64,000 bases of DNA, taken from NCBI RefSeq assembly GCF_001652915.1, contig NZ_BBQI01000131.1, positions 32,101-96,100 of the forward strand. Direction: 5' to 3'. Made by a program: the position numbers and the translations under genes. Shown here one piece after another: positions 16,374 to 25,365 of the stretch. Under the pieces are notes generated by a model. That model was not told the DNA's origin, made no database searches, and saw nothing but the letters and a program-made list of their open reading frames with translations. Source of the DNA: Cupriavidus sp. D384. Lineage in GTDB: Bacteria > Pseudomonadota > Gammaproteobacteria > Burkholderiales > Burkholderiaceae. Each line of letters begins with the position of its first letter. The first letter of the stretch is position 1.

Positions 16374-18092
16374 TCAATACACAAGTTCGGCGTTGTTGCA
16401 GTCAACGCCGTTGAGCCAGACGTCCGCATTCGCGATGCTGATGCCGAGGGTATTCAAGAGGCGGATGACCACTTCGTCCAGCAGGTCGGCAACGGGCTTG
16501 AGAAACAGGCCGAGCACGTCGCCGGCATTCACGGACGCCAGGTCCAGCGCCGCCAGTTTGATGCTGAACGTCGGGTTCAGCGCCGCCAGCAGGTTGCTCA
16601 CTGCGCTCTTCAATGGATTGCTGCCCGACGTCCGGGCATACCCGCCCGGCGACAGCACGATATCGTTGCCACCCCCCGCGTCGGACGTCTGCACGGGCAC
16701 AGGCAGGCTGGCAATGCTGGTCGACACCAGCGCGCCGCCGAGCAGCGTCACGCTGACCAGGTTCACGGGGACACCGTTCGGCGCGCAGCTTGTCCCCGTG
16801 CCGGCCAGGCAGGCTTGCGCGATGTGGGTCGACACGTTGATGGTGGCGGTGCGCTGCGCCGGCGTGGCGGCACACTGCAATTGCGTCAGGTCGCCCCTGG
16901 CCGTTCCCACTTGCAGCCACAGCGGCACGTTCAGCGCCGCATTGGCGAGAGCGCCCACACCCACCGATGCCGCCAACGACAGCTTCAGGCCGATCTGGCC
17001 GGTACTGGCCGTGGTCTTCCAGGAGCCATCCGGCAGCTGGCGCGCAGGCCCCACCGCCACCTTGGGCGGCTCGATGATATAGAGAGACCCCGTGGCCGAC
17101 GCGATGCCAAGGTTCAGGTTCAGTCCATCGAGACTGACCGCGCTGGTACCCCGCGCGACGTAGGCCGCGGTCGTCAACAGCGATGCAACGTTCAGGCCCA
17201 CCTCCGCAGCGGAAGAGGCAGCCGGCGTCAGCACGCCAAGATCGAGCATCCGCCTCAGCGTGAGCGTGGTGCCGATGCCATTGAGGCCAAGTTGCGTGAC
17301 CGGGCTGCCAAGGGCCACACCAAGCAGGGACCGCTTGTCCGCCGCCGTCAGCACCAGCGCATAGAAGTCCTGGATCGACAGCGTCGTGTCGAGCAGCTGG
17401 TTGACCGTGCCGGCATTGGCTTGCAGGCGCAATTGGTCCAGCGTGACGTTGGCGCCCACCAGTCCGCTCCAGTCGGCGGCCGACAGGTTCACGGTGTTGC
17501 CAAGCAGCAGGCTCAGGATGCCGTTGGCCGTGCTGACATTCAGCACCCCGCTGCCCAGCGAAAACGACGCCACAGGCGGGCTGGCCGCCGCAATGGCTTC
17601 GGCGTGCAGTTGCCGCGATGTGCCGCCGGGCAGCACGAACAGCAGCGGCACCGTCAGCGTGCCCTGCACGCGCACCGCGTTGGGCGACAGCGTCGCCACG
17701 TCGTAGCCCGGGTTGAAGTGCCGCACGCCGTCGCCATTCACGGCATCGGCGGGGTCCCACACGCCCAGGCACGTGCGCATGCCATCGGCGGCACCGGCCG
17801 CCGCGTCGGCGCAGCCCGGGCTGACCGCATCGGGATAGCCGTTCTGGCTGGCTGCGGCCGCCACGGACGCCATCACGTTGGCCGTGGTGGTGGGCAGGTC
17901 GTCGGCGCGCTTGAGCTGCTGGGCGCCAGACAGCGCTGCCAGGTCCACCGATTTCTGCAATTGCCGCTGGCTGTAGAACACGAAGCCGACGTCGATCGAC
18001 ACCAGGGCCCCGATGGCCACGGTGGCGATCAGTACGGCGGCCATCAGGCTGACGGCGCCCCGCTGTCGATGGAGATCGGCCCGACGCTGCAT
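16374..18092 (-). CDS. tadG: TadG-like Flp pilus assembly protein
   Basis: A 572-aa protein whose N-terminus has the TadG/TadE-type prepilin-like segment (QRGAVSLMAAVLIATVAIG) followed by a long membrane helix and FYSQRQLQKSVDLAALSGAQ, the classic TadG opening. The rest is a large periplasmic part rich in repeated LGVLTPA/LGSGVLN-like beta segments; I see no clear von Willebrand A motif. TadG is thought to link the pilus machine to the envelope. It is the last structural gene of the minus-strand Tad operon, ten bases after the DUF3613-like gene. Confidence 0.85.
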   Translation of the reverse strand: MQRRADLHRQRGAVSLMAAVLIATVAIGALVSIDVGFVFYSQRQLQKSVDLAALSGAQQLKRADDLPTTTANVMASVAAAASQNGYPDAVSPGCADAAAGAADGMRTCLGVWDPADAVNGDGVRHFNPGYDVATLSPNAVRVQGTLTVPLLFVLPGGTSRQLHAEAIAAASPPVASFSLGSGVLNVSTANGILSLLLGNTVNLSAADWSGLVGANVTLDQLRLQANAGTVNQLLDTTLSIQDFYALVLTAADKRSLLGVALGSPVTQLGLNGIGTTLTLRRMLDLGVLTPAASSAAEVGLNVASLLTTAAYVARGTSAVSLDGLNLNLGIASATGSLYIIEPPKVAVGPARQLPDGSWKTTASTGQIGLKLSLAASVGVGALANAALNVPLWLQVGTARGDLTQLQCAATPAQRTATINVSTHIAQACLAGTGTSCAPNGVPVNLVSVTLLGGALVSTSIASLPVPVQTSDAGGGNDIVLSPGGYARTSGSNPLKSAVSNLLAALNPTFSIKLAALDLASVNAGDVLGLFLKPVADLLDEVVIRLLNTLGISIANADVWLNGVDCNNAELVY

Positions 18093-18101
18093 GGTGTGCC
18101 G

Positions 18102-18437
18102 CTATTGCCCGTTCATCGGCTGGCTGCCCGCACCGCCGCGCAGCGGGCTGCCGGTGGAGATCGTCGAGAAGAACTCGGGCAGCGGATGGGTGAAGCTGCG
18201 CATGTAGCGCGCGTAGCCCAGCGTGGCCTGGTCGCCGGTCAGCGGCTGCATCGGTGCGGCCTGCGAGCCATTGCGCTGGATATCGAGCAGGCTGCGCGTG
18301 GTGTCGCCTACCGCCACGTCGTTGGGCCGCACATCGTTGGGCGCCGGCTGCTGCTGGGCCACCGCCGGGGCTGCGGCCGCCAGCGCGAACGACGCGGCCA
18401 GCAGCGCGAGGCCTGGCGCAAACAGGGAACGGATCAT
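18102..18437 (-). CDS. DUF3613-like small secreted protein of the Tad locus
   Basis: A 111-aa exported protein with a clear signal peptide (FAPGLALLAASFALAAAAPA, cleavage near AVA-QQ). The mature part ends with TLGYARYMRSFTHPLPEFF, the pattern I associate with the DUF3613 proteins that accompany Tad loci in Burkholderiaceae. Function is unknown. The start at 18437 follows CAGGAG and overlaps the tadD stop codon (ATGA), which points to coupled expression with TadD. Confidence 0.75.
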   Translation of the reverse strand: MIRSLFAPGLALLAASFALAAAAPAVAQQQPAPNDVRPNDVAVGDTTRSLLDIQRNGSQAAPMQPLTGDQATLGYARYMRSFTHPLPEFFSTISTGSPLRGGAGSQPMNGQ

Positions 18438-19276
18438 GGTCTGGCTCCTGCGTTGAGCGCCACGGACTGCGCGGCGGCCGGGTTCGCGCCGGGATTTGGA
18501 TTCGAATTCGGATTCTGGTTGGCGTTGCCGCGCGGCGCGGTCCTGTCGCGCAGCTGGGCGGCGCGGGACACGCGATCCGCTTCCTTGCGGATGGCGGTGC
18601 GCGTGGGCTCCGGCATCGCGGCGCGCTGCATCATCGCGGTCGCCTCGCTGCGCTTGCCGCTCGCCAGCATCCACACCACGGCATTGCTGATGACGCGCGG
18701 GTTGCTGGCATCCAGCTCCAGCGCCTGCATTACCGGCACGCGGGCATCCTGCAGTGCGCCGCCCCGCATCAGGGCGTAGCCCAGGTCGTTGGCCACCTGG
18801 GCGTTGACCGGTTCCAGCGCGGCAGCCTGGCGCAGTTCCACGGCCGCGCGCATGAAATCGCCCTGCCGCCCCAGCACCAGGCCGATGCCGTGGCGCGCAC
18901 GGGCTGCCCGGTCGGTGTTCAGCAGGTCGCGATACGCCTGCAGCGCCGCGTCGTCCTGGCCGGTCTCGCGCAGCGCATCGGCACGCAGCACCTGCAGCGC
19001 CGTGCTGCTGCCGTACTTCTGCTGGTACGCGTCGATATGGGCCAGCGACGCAAAGTACATGCCTTCCTGCTGCATCTTGCCGATCAGGCCCAGGTACATG
19101 TTCTGGTCGTTGTACTCGGCCCGTGCCGCCTTGTCCTGCAGCCTGGCAAGCTCGATCTGCGCATCGGCCTGCCGCGCCATGGCCTCGGCGCTGTGGGGCG
19201 TGCTGGCGCAGCCGCCCAGCAACACCATGGCGACCGCGAGCGAACCCGCCAGCAGCCGGGTGGATAGCCTTGTCAT
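18434..19276 (-). CDS. tadD: TadD-like TPR lipoprotein of the Flp pilus
   Basis: A 280-aa lipoprotein with a lipobox at LLGGCAS (cysteine about residue 23), followed by TPR-like helical repeats (ALQVLRADALRETGQDDAALQAYRDLL and later copies). TadD is believed to act as a pilotin or assembly factor at the outer membrane. The C-terminal 45 residues are a low-complexity N/P stretch (NQNPNSNPNPGANP). The start at 19276 overlaps the tadC stop in a TGATG arrangement. Confidence 0.88.
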   Translation of the reverse strand: MTRLSTRLLAGSLAVAMVLLGGCASTPHSAEAMARQADAQIELARLQDKAARAEYNDQNMYLGLIGKMQQEGMYFASLAHIDAYQQKYGSSTALQVLRADALRETGQDDAALQAYRDLLNTDRAARARHGIGLVLGRQGDFMRAAVELRQAAALEPVNAQVANDLGYALMRGGALQDARVPVMQALELDASNPRVISNAVVWMLASGKRSEATAMMQRAAMPEPTRTAIRKEADRVSRAAQLRDRTAPRGNANQNPNSNPNPGANPAAAQSVALNAGARP

Positions 19277-20415
19277 CAATGTCCTCCGTTCATGCGGGCC
19301 AGCATCCGGATCACGCCCAGGAAGCCGGGCCCCGCCGTCAGGATCAGCAGCACCGGCAGCAGGCTGACCACCATCACGCCAGTCATCTTCACGGTCAGCC
19401 TGCCGATCTTGTCCTTCATGCGCGCCTTGCGTGCCACCTGCAGCCGTTCGCCAAACTGGCGCAGCGGTTCCTGCACGGCGCCGCCGTGCTTGTCCACCTG
19501 GGTCAGCAGCGTGATCAGGCCCTTCAGGTCTTCGTCGTCGAACAGCTTGCCGATACGCTGCAGTGTCTGCTCGCGCGAACGTCCCGACGCGAACTGCTGG
19601 TTGGCACGCTGCAGCTCCGGCCCCAGCACGCGCAGCATCGTGCCGAACTCGGTGACGATGACCTGCAGGCTCTGGTCGATCGACAGGCCCACGCCTTGCA
19701 GCAGCCGCAGCATGTCGATCAGCACCGGCAGTTCCTCGGCCACCTCGCGCAGACGGTTGCCAGCCCAGCGGCGCAGGACCATCTTCGGCAGCAGGTATCC
19801 GAACGCGAACGTGGCAAAACCCCAGGCCAGCGCCTGCATGGTCGAGCCATCGATCCGCCACAGCAGCATGGTGCCCGCCAGCACGGCCGGCACCAGCAGG
19901 CGCAGGCCGCCAAACACCGCGCGCGGTTGCAGGCCGTAGAAGCCGCACTGTTCCAGCAGCAGTTGTTCCTCGCCGGTGACCACGGCCCGGCCGAGGCGCG
20001 ATTCGAGCCAGCGCTGGTTGAAGCGGCCGCCAAACGCCGCACCGAGTCTGGCGCGCAGCGTGGCAGGCCCCCGAGCGGCTGTTGTGGCCGGCTGTACGGA
20101 CGCCTGCGTCTGTACCTGCGCCAGCGCGGCGGCACGCGCCGACATCTGCGGTGCGCCGGTTGCTGCAGGGGCCGGCGAAGCTGCGGCCGTTGCCCCTGCG
20201 GTGGCGTGGGGGGCCTGGGCGGCGGGGGCCGTCGGCGGCCCCGGCACGGGCGCGGGCGCACCATGCGCGGCCTGCCGCTGCAGTGCGGCGTCGATGGTTC
20301 GCGCGGCTTCGCGCCGCTGCCGCCACTGCCGCAGCAGCGGCCATGCCAGCACCAGCAGCGCCATGGCCGCGGCAGCCAGGCTCGCAGAAATCAGGGTGGT
20401 GGGATCCATCTGCAT
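19276..20415 (-). CDS. tadC: TadC-like inner-membrane platform protein
   Basis: A type II secretion F-domain protein of about 379 aa, one of two paralogous platform proteins of the Flp pilus. An N-terminal membrane helix is followed by an Ala/Pro-rich linker (about residues 35-95) that is unusually long. The T2SSF domain comes next (RLREVAEELPVLIDMLRLLQGVG, then SGRSREQTLQRIGKLFDDEDL), and membrane helices near the end. The start is uncertain: ATG at 20415, ATG at 20409, or a GTG at 20427 directly after the tadB stop are all possible and none has a strong ribosome site. Confidence 0.88.
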   Translation of the reverse strand: MQMDPTTLISASLAAAAMALLVLAWPLLRQWRQRREAARTIDAALQRQAAHGAPAPVPGPPTAPAAQAPHATAGATAAASPAPAATGAPQMSARAAALAQVQTQASVQPATTAARGPATLRARLGAAFGGRFNQRWLESRLGRAVVTGEEQLLLEQCGFYGLQPRAVFGGLRLLVPAVLAGTMLLWRIDGSTMQALAWGFATFAFGYLLPKMVLRRWAGNRLREVAEELPVLIDMLRLLQGVGLSIDQSLQVIVTEFGTMLRVLGPELQRANQQFASGRSREQTLQRIGKLFDDEDLKGLITLLTQVDKHGGAVQEPLRQFGERLQVARKARMKDKIGRLTVKMTGVMVVSLLPVLLILTAGPGFLGVIRMLARMNGGH

Positions 20416-20427
20416 GGCCGTTGGCAC

Positions 20428-21357
20428 CTAGATGGACTTTGCGAGCCGGTACAGCATCAGGATGCCAGCCACTTCCAGCGCCGCGGCGCTCAGCATCATC
20501 ACGCGGCCGGTCGGGTCCTTCCACATCATCATGATGTAGCCGGCGTTCATCATGAACAGCCCGCCCGCCACCACAAGCGGCAGCAGGCCCAGCACCCAGG
20601 CCGACAGGCGCGTCTCCGCCGACAGCGCCATCAGCTCGCGCTGCGCTTCCTCGCGGTCGCGCATGAAGGCGGCGGTGCGCTCCATCACCACGTCGGCACG
20701 GCCGCCATAGCGCTGCGAAAGCCGCAGCACCGACGACACGATGACCAGTTCGTCCAGGTCGTAGGCGCGGCCCATCTGCAATACGGCCTGGTCCAGTTCC
20801 TTGCCTGCACGCTGCAGGTGGATGGCCTGCACCAGGCACTGGCGCAGCGGCGGCTCGGTATTGGTCACCGAATTCTGGAATGCCGCCGGCACGCTGCTGC
20901 CGATCGTCATCAGGCGCACCACGCCATCGAGAAATCCCGGCAACTGGCGCAGCATCTTGCCCTTGAGCCGGCTGATACGCAGCCAGACCAGGAACGCCGC
21001 CATCGCCACGGCCACCACCAGCATCGCCACCGCGCCGATCGCCCCACCCGCTGCGGCACCGGCCAGGATCAGGCACAACATGGGCACGCCCCAGCGCAGA
21101 TACGTGCCGCGCGCGGGCGTCATGTCGGCGCGGCGCAGCAGGTCGGCCCAGCGCCGGCGCAGATCGCGCACCGCGCCTTGGGGCTCGGGCTCGGCGGCCT
21201 GCGCGTAGCGCGCGCGCACCTGCTCGGTCTGCGCCGCCAGGTGGGCCCGGGCGCGCTCGGCATCGGCGCGGCCGCGGGCCGATGCCAGCATCAGCAGCCC
21301 CACGCCCAGCAGGATCAGGGCAAACGTGGCGATGAACAGGCTGGCGCTAGAGATCAA
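20428..21357 (-). CDS. tadB: TadB-like inner-membrane platform protein
   Basis: A 309-aa T2SSF-domain membrane protein, the first platform subunit. Helices lie at residues 5-25 and about 95-135, followed by the F domain (KMLRQLPGFLDGVVRLMTIGSSVPAAF, then RAYDLDELVIVSSVLRLSQRYGG), and two C-terminal helices. I place the start at a TTG (21355-21357) overlapping the end of tadA by 11 bases, since the first membrane helix begins right after it; the open frame further upstream is antisense-like noise. TadB and TadC together form the base for the TadA motor. Confidence 0.87.
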   Translation of the reverse strand: MISSASLFIATFALILLGVGLLMLASARGRADAERARAHLAAQTEQVRARYAQAAEPEPQGAVRDLRRRWADLLRRADMTPARGTYLRWGVPMLCLILAGAAAGGAIGAVAMLVVAVAMAAFLVWLRISRLKGKMLRQLPGFLDGVVRLMTIGSSVPAAFQNSVTNTEPPLRQCLVQAIHLQRAGKELDQAVLQMGRAYDLDELVIVSSVLRLSQRYGGRADVVMERTAAFMRDREEAQRELMALSAETRLSAWVLGLLPLVVAGGLFMMNAGYIMMMWKDPTGRVMMLSAAALEVAGILMLYRLAKSI

Positions 21358-22663
21358 AGCGGTCGTCCAGGGCAAAGTTGGCCGGACGCATGCGCGCCAG
21401 CTTGGGCGAATGCGGCAGGATGCCAAGCGACTGCCAGCGGTCGGTCTCGGTGCCGTCGGCGTTGGACACCGGCTCGTAGCGGTACAGCTCCTGCGTGGAA
21501 ATGATGTTGTCGCCCAGGCCCGTGACTTCGGTAATCGACAGGATGCGCCGGCGTCCGCTGGACAGCCGCCCGATCTGCACGATGAAGTCGACGGCATTGG
21601 CAATCTGGCGGCGCAGGCTCACCTCGCTGCCCTGGAAGCCCGCAAAGCCCGCCAGCATTTCCAGCCGGTACAGGCATTCGCGCGGGCTGCTGGCGTGGAT
21701 GGTGCCCATCGAGCCGTCGTGGCCCGTGCTCATGGCCTGCAGCATTTCCAGCACCTCGCCGCCGCGCACTTCGCCCACGATGATGCGGTCGGGGCGCATC
21801 CGCAGGCTGTTGCGCAGCAGGTCGCGGATGGTGACCGTGCCCGTGCCCTCGAAGCCGCCCGGCCGGCTCTCCAGGCGCACCACGTGCGGGTGATTCAGCG
21901 CCAGTTCGGCGGTGTCCTCGATCGTGATCACGCGCTCGCTGGGCGGGATGAAGGTAGCCAGCGCATTGAGCAGCGACGTCTTGCCCGAACTCGTGCCGCC
22001 ACTCACCAGGATGTTGCAGCGCGCCCGCACCGCCGCTTCCAGCAGTTCCGTGATCTCGGGGCTCATGGTGCCCAGCGCCTGCAGGTCGGCCGGCGTCAGC
22101 GGGTCCTTGCGGAACTTGCGGATGGACACCACCGGGCCGGCCAGCGCCAACGGCGGGATGATCACGTTGATGCGGCCGCCGTCGGGCAGGCGCGCATCGA
22201 CCATCGGGTTCGATTCGTCCAGGCGCCGGCCAATCGGCGCCAGGATCCGGCGCACGATGCGCAGCAGGTGGCCGTTGTCGGCAAAGCGCACGGGTATCCG
22301 CTCCAGCACGCCGTGCCGCGACACGTAGACGTCGAGATGCCCGTTGACGAGGATGTCTTCGACGGCCACGTCGTGCAGCAGGTCCTCGATCGGCCCGAAG
22401 CCGGCCAGCTCCTTGGTCAGCGCCTCGGATATCTGGTGCAGTTCGGCCTCGTTGATGGGAATGCGGCGCAGGCGCGTGAAGCTTTCCAGTTCGAGATCGA
22501 CAAAGCGCTGGATGGCGGCGCGCGTCCAGCGTCCAAACTCGGCCCCGAGTTCCTCGATGCGCGTCAGCAGGTGTTCGTGCGCGGCCTCCTTGATCTTGTG
22601 GAATTCCTGCGAGACAGGAAACGGGGCGGCGGCGTTATCCGAGAATTCGATTGCTTCGGTCAT
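21347..22663 (-). CDS. tadA: TadA/CpaF secretion ATPase
   Basis: A 438-aa VirB11-like ATPase that powers Flp pilus assembly. Family blocks: GFGPIEDLLHDVAVEDILVNG, VDARLPDGGRINVIIPP, Walker A SGGTSSGKTSLLNAL, the Asp box TIEDTAEL, Walker B MRPDRIIVGEVRGGE and the His box STGHDGSMGTIHA. The ATG at 22663 follows GGGGAAC. It lies one base after the tadZ stop, inside the contiguous minus-strand operon. Confidence 0.95.
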   Translation of the reverse strand: MTEAIEFSDNAAAPFPVSQEFHKIKEAAHEHLLTRIEELGAEFGRWTRAAIQRFVDLELESFTRLRRIPINEAELHQISEALTKELAGFGPIEDLLHDVAVEDILVNGHLDVYVSRHGVLERIPVRFADNGHLLRIVRRILAPIGRRLDESNPMVDARLPDGGRINVIIPPLALAGPVVSIRKFRKDPLTPADLQALGTMSPEITELLEAAVRARCNILVSGGTSSGKTSLLNALATFIPPSERVITIEDTAELALNHPHVVRLESRPGGFEGTGTVTIRDLLRNSLRMRPDRIIVGEVRGGEVLEMLQAMSTGHDGSMGTIHASSPRECLYRLEMLAGFAGFQGSEVSLRRQIANAVDFIVQIGRLSSGRRRILSITEVTGLGDNIISTQELYRYEPVSNADGTETDRWQSLGILPHSPKLARMRPANFALDDRFDL

Positions 22664-22664
22664 G

Positions 22665-23915
22665 TCAGTTCCCCGCCCGGGCGGTGCGCGCAACACGCAT
22701 CGCCTCGGGCAGCTTCTCCTTGATCCGGGCCAGGAAGCCGCGCTCGGAAGCCTGTCCCGCGCGGAAGCCCAGCCGTTCCATCAGCGCGCCCACGGCACGC
22801 ACGTAGGGGTCGGCAGGCGCGGCCTCGGCCAGTACCGCGCCGCGATTGGCCGCCTGCACCAGTGCCGCCCGCCGGTCGGGCAGCGTATCGACCGATGTCA
22901 CGCCGATGCGCTCGGCGATCTGGGCCGCGTCCACCCCCAGCCCGGGATCGAAGCGCGACACCATCAGGTGCAGGTCGGGCCGTTCGATCTCGCGCTTTTT
23001 CAGCTCATGCAGCAGTTCCGCCGCCGAGACGATGGCGCCCACGCTCTGCTCGGCCACCATCACCACCGCGTCGGCGGCCTTGACGATCTGCGACATGAAT
23101 TCGGCATTCGAGAACCCGCCAAGGTCGATCACCTGCAGGTCGAAGAATGCGCGCAGGCGGTCCAGCAGCGCCAGCGCTTCGGAAAACGACACATCGCGCA
23201 GCTCGGCCAGCGTGGCCGGCAGCGGCAGCACCGACACGCCGCTGGCATGGCGCGCCAGCGCGGTGTCGACAAACACCTGGTCAAAGCGGCGCAGGTTGCG
23301 CACCGCCTCGACAAAATGAAATTCGGGCGCGATGTTCATGTAGAGCGCGCCGTCGCGCACGGGCAGGCCCAGGTCCAGCAGCAGTACCTCGGCGGCGGCT
23401 CCGGCACCCTCACGCTGCCGCACGCTGGCGGCCAGGTTCACGGCCAGCGTGCTGACGCCCACGCCTGGCCGCGCCCCCAGCAGCGCCACGATCTTGCCGT
23501 GGCGGTGCGCGGGCGCCACGGGGCGTACCTGCGCGCGCGGCACCATCAGCCGCCGCACGGCGTCGGTGGCCTGTGCCGGCGCACCGCGCAGGTCGATGAA
23601 ATCGCGCACGCCGGCGCGCAGCGCGGCCAGCATCGCATCCGGTTCGCCTGCATTGCCGACGGCCACCAGCGGCAACTGCGGGAACAGCCGCGCCACCTGT
23701 TCGGCCAGGCGTGCCGATGCCTCGGCATGCGGTGCCGCGAAGTCCAGAAAGACCAGCCCGGGGCGCACGGCCCCGACCTGCTCGATAAAGGCTTCCTGCG
23801 CCCCGTCTTCGGCCACCAGCGTGCCCACGCCGCCCAGCGCCTGGTCCAGCCAGTGGCGCGGGATCTCGCGCCGGGTGTTCAGCAGGAAGGCATCCATCCT
23901 CGTCACTCGCTCCAT
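22665..23915 (-). CDS. tadZ: TadZ/CpaE localisation ATPase
   Basis: A protein of about 416 aa with an N-terminal receiver-like domain (residues 20-120) and a MinD/ParA-like ATPase domain. TadZ positions the pilus machine at the pole. Its P-loop reads LGARPGVGVSTLAVNLA, so the usual P-loop lysine is replaced, which is common in CpaE/TadZ. The switch region VIDLGGFSNAEF and MVSRFDPGLGV match the family. Either ATG at 23915 or at 23897 could be the start. It lies nine bases after the rcpA stop. Confidence 0.88.
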   Translation of the reverse strand: MERVTRMDAFLLNTRREIPRHWLDQALGGVGTLVAEDGAQEAFIEQVGAVRPGLVFLDFAAPHAEASARLAEQVARLFPQLPLVAVGNAGEPDAMLAALRAGVRDFIDLRGAPAQATDAVRRLMVPRAQVRPVAPAHRHGKIVALLGARPGVGVSTLAVNLAASVRQREGAGAAAEVLLLDLGLPVRDGALYMNIAPEFHFVEAVRNLRRFDQVFVDTALARHASGVSVLPLPATLAELRDVSFSEALALLDRLRAFFDLQVIDLGGFSNAEFMSQIVKAADAVVMVAEQSVGAIVSAAELLHELKKREIERPDLHLMVSRFDPGLGVDAAQIAERIGVTSVDTLPDRRAALVQAANRGAVLAEAAPADPYVRAVGALMERLGFRAGQASERGFLARIKEKLPEAMRVARTARAGN

Positions 23916-23924
23916 CTGCCGCCG

Positions 23925-25352
23925 CTACCGCGAGAAACCGGGCAGGGTCGGGTCTGCGTACTCGCCCAGCACGAAGCGTCCCCAGACATTGGGGCTGGCG
24001 CTCGTGCGGCCGTCGTTCGCCACGTTCGCCGCGGCCTGGGAATCCCGCGCCAGCGGCTTCACCAGGCGCGGCGTGACCACGATCATCAGTTCGCGGTCTT
24101 CCTGGTGGAAGTTCAGGTTCTTGAAGAAGCTGCCGATGATCGGCAGGTCGCCCAGGAACGGCACCTTGTTCACGTTGCTGACCGTATTGCGGCTCACCAG
24201 CCCGCCGATCACAAAGCTCTCGCCATCGCCAAGCTCCACCGTGGTATCGGCGCGCCGCGTGACGATGGCCGGCACGGACGCCCCGTTGATGCTGATGCCG
24301 CGCGACGGATCGAGATCGCTGGCCTCGGGCGCCACCTTCAGCGCGATGCGCGACTTCGATAACACCGTCGGCGAAACCGTCAGGCCGATGCCGAACGGCT
24401 TGAACTGGATCGTCGTGGTGCCCAGCGCCTGCGGCACCGGAATCGGGATTTCGCCGCCCGCCAGGAAGCTTGCGCTCTGGCCCGACAGCGCCACCAGGCT
24501 CGGCTCGGCCAGCACCCTGACCAGGCCATTGCTTTCCAGCAGGCTCAGGTTGGCGAAGATGCCTTCCTTGGCCCACGCGGCCACCAGGTTGAACGCGCTG
24601 CTCATCGGCAAGATGCCTTCAAACGACGGCGACGGCCCGATCGTCGTCTTGGTCAGCGACGTCGGGCTGAACTGCCCGAACGTGAAGCCGCCGCTGCTCT
24701 TGATGAAATTGAGCCCCACCTCCTTGAGCACGGTCTTGCTGATTTCCACCACCTTGACATCGACCTGCACCGTGTTCGACACCGGCACCACCGAGCGGTC
24801 GATCACCACGCCGCCCTTGCCGTCCGCCCCGGCCACCGCTGCCCGGGCCGCCTGCTGCGTGCGCGCGGCCGCGCCGGCATCGGGCGATTCGCCGCGAATG
24901 GTGGCGCCGGCGGCGGACATGTCCACCTGCGCGCCATCGGCATCCTGTGCCACGGCATCGACCTGCACGCTGTAGGTGACCGGCGCGGCGTTGCGGCGCC
25001 AGACCATCATGTCGGTGACACCCGGCTTCTTCGCCACCACCAGCACGGTGGGCGCGCCACCCCGCTGCTTGAGCAGCAGTGCATCGGCCACGGCGGGGTT
25101 GCCCACGGCCACGCGTTCCAGCGCCGGGCCGGGCTGGATCTCCTGCTGCGCACCGGCCATCAGGCGCAGCGTGCGCGTGGCGGCCGGCAGTGCCGCGTCC
25201 TGTGCCATGGCCGGACGCATCGCCCCCACCATCACGGCCGTCACGGAGGCGGCGGCAGCCATCATCACCATGGCAGCCAGGCGCCGGCTGAAGGGGGCGC
25301 TGCCGATAGGGCGCGTTCGCGCCCGCACACGGTCTGTCGTCAATTTGGGCAT
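23925..25352 (-). CDS. rcpA: RcpA/CpaC outer-membrane secretin of the Flp pilus
   Basis: A 475-aa secretin. An N-terminal signal segment with twin-arginine-like RR (SRRLAAMVMMAAAASV, cleavage near AMA-QD) is followed by the BON/pilus-specific N domain (RLMAGAQQEIQPGPALERVAVGNP). The secretin domain has VRVLAEPSLVALSGQSASFLAGGEIPIP and the end block VPFLGDLPIIGSFFKN, then RELMIVVTPRLV. It forms the outer-membrane pore for the pilus. It follows rcpC with a 13-base gap. Confidence 0.93.
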   Translation of the reverse strand: MPKLTTDRVRARTRPIGSAPFSRRLAAMVMMAAAASVTAVMVGAMRPAMAQDAALPAATRTLRLMAGAQQEIQPGPALERVAVGNPAVADALLLKQRGGAPTVLVVAKKPGVTDMMVWRRNAAPVTYSVQVDAVAQDADGAQVDMSAAGATIRGESPDAGAAARTQQAARAAVAGADGKGGVVIDRSVVPVSNTVQVDVKVVEISKTVLKEVGLNFIKSSGGFTFGQFSPTSLTKTTIGPSPSFEGILPMSSAFNLVAAWAKEGIFANLSLLESNGLVRVLAEPSLVALSGQSASFLAGGEIPIPVPQALGTTTIQFKPFGIGLTVSPTVLSKSRIALKVAPEASDLDPSRGISINGASVPAIVTRRADTTVELGDGESFVIGGLVSRNTVSNVNKVPFLGDLPIIGSFFKNLNFHQEDRELMIVVTPRLVKPLARDSQAAANVANDGRTSASPNVWGRFVLGEYADPTLPGFSR

Positions 25353-25365
25353 GCCGTGTCGTCCG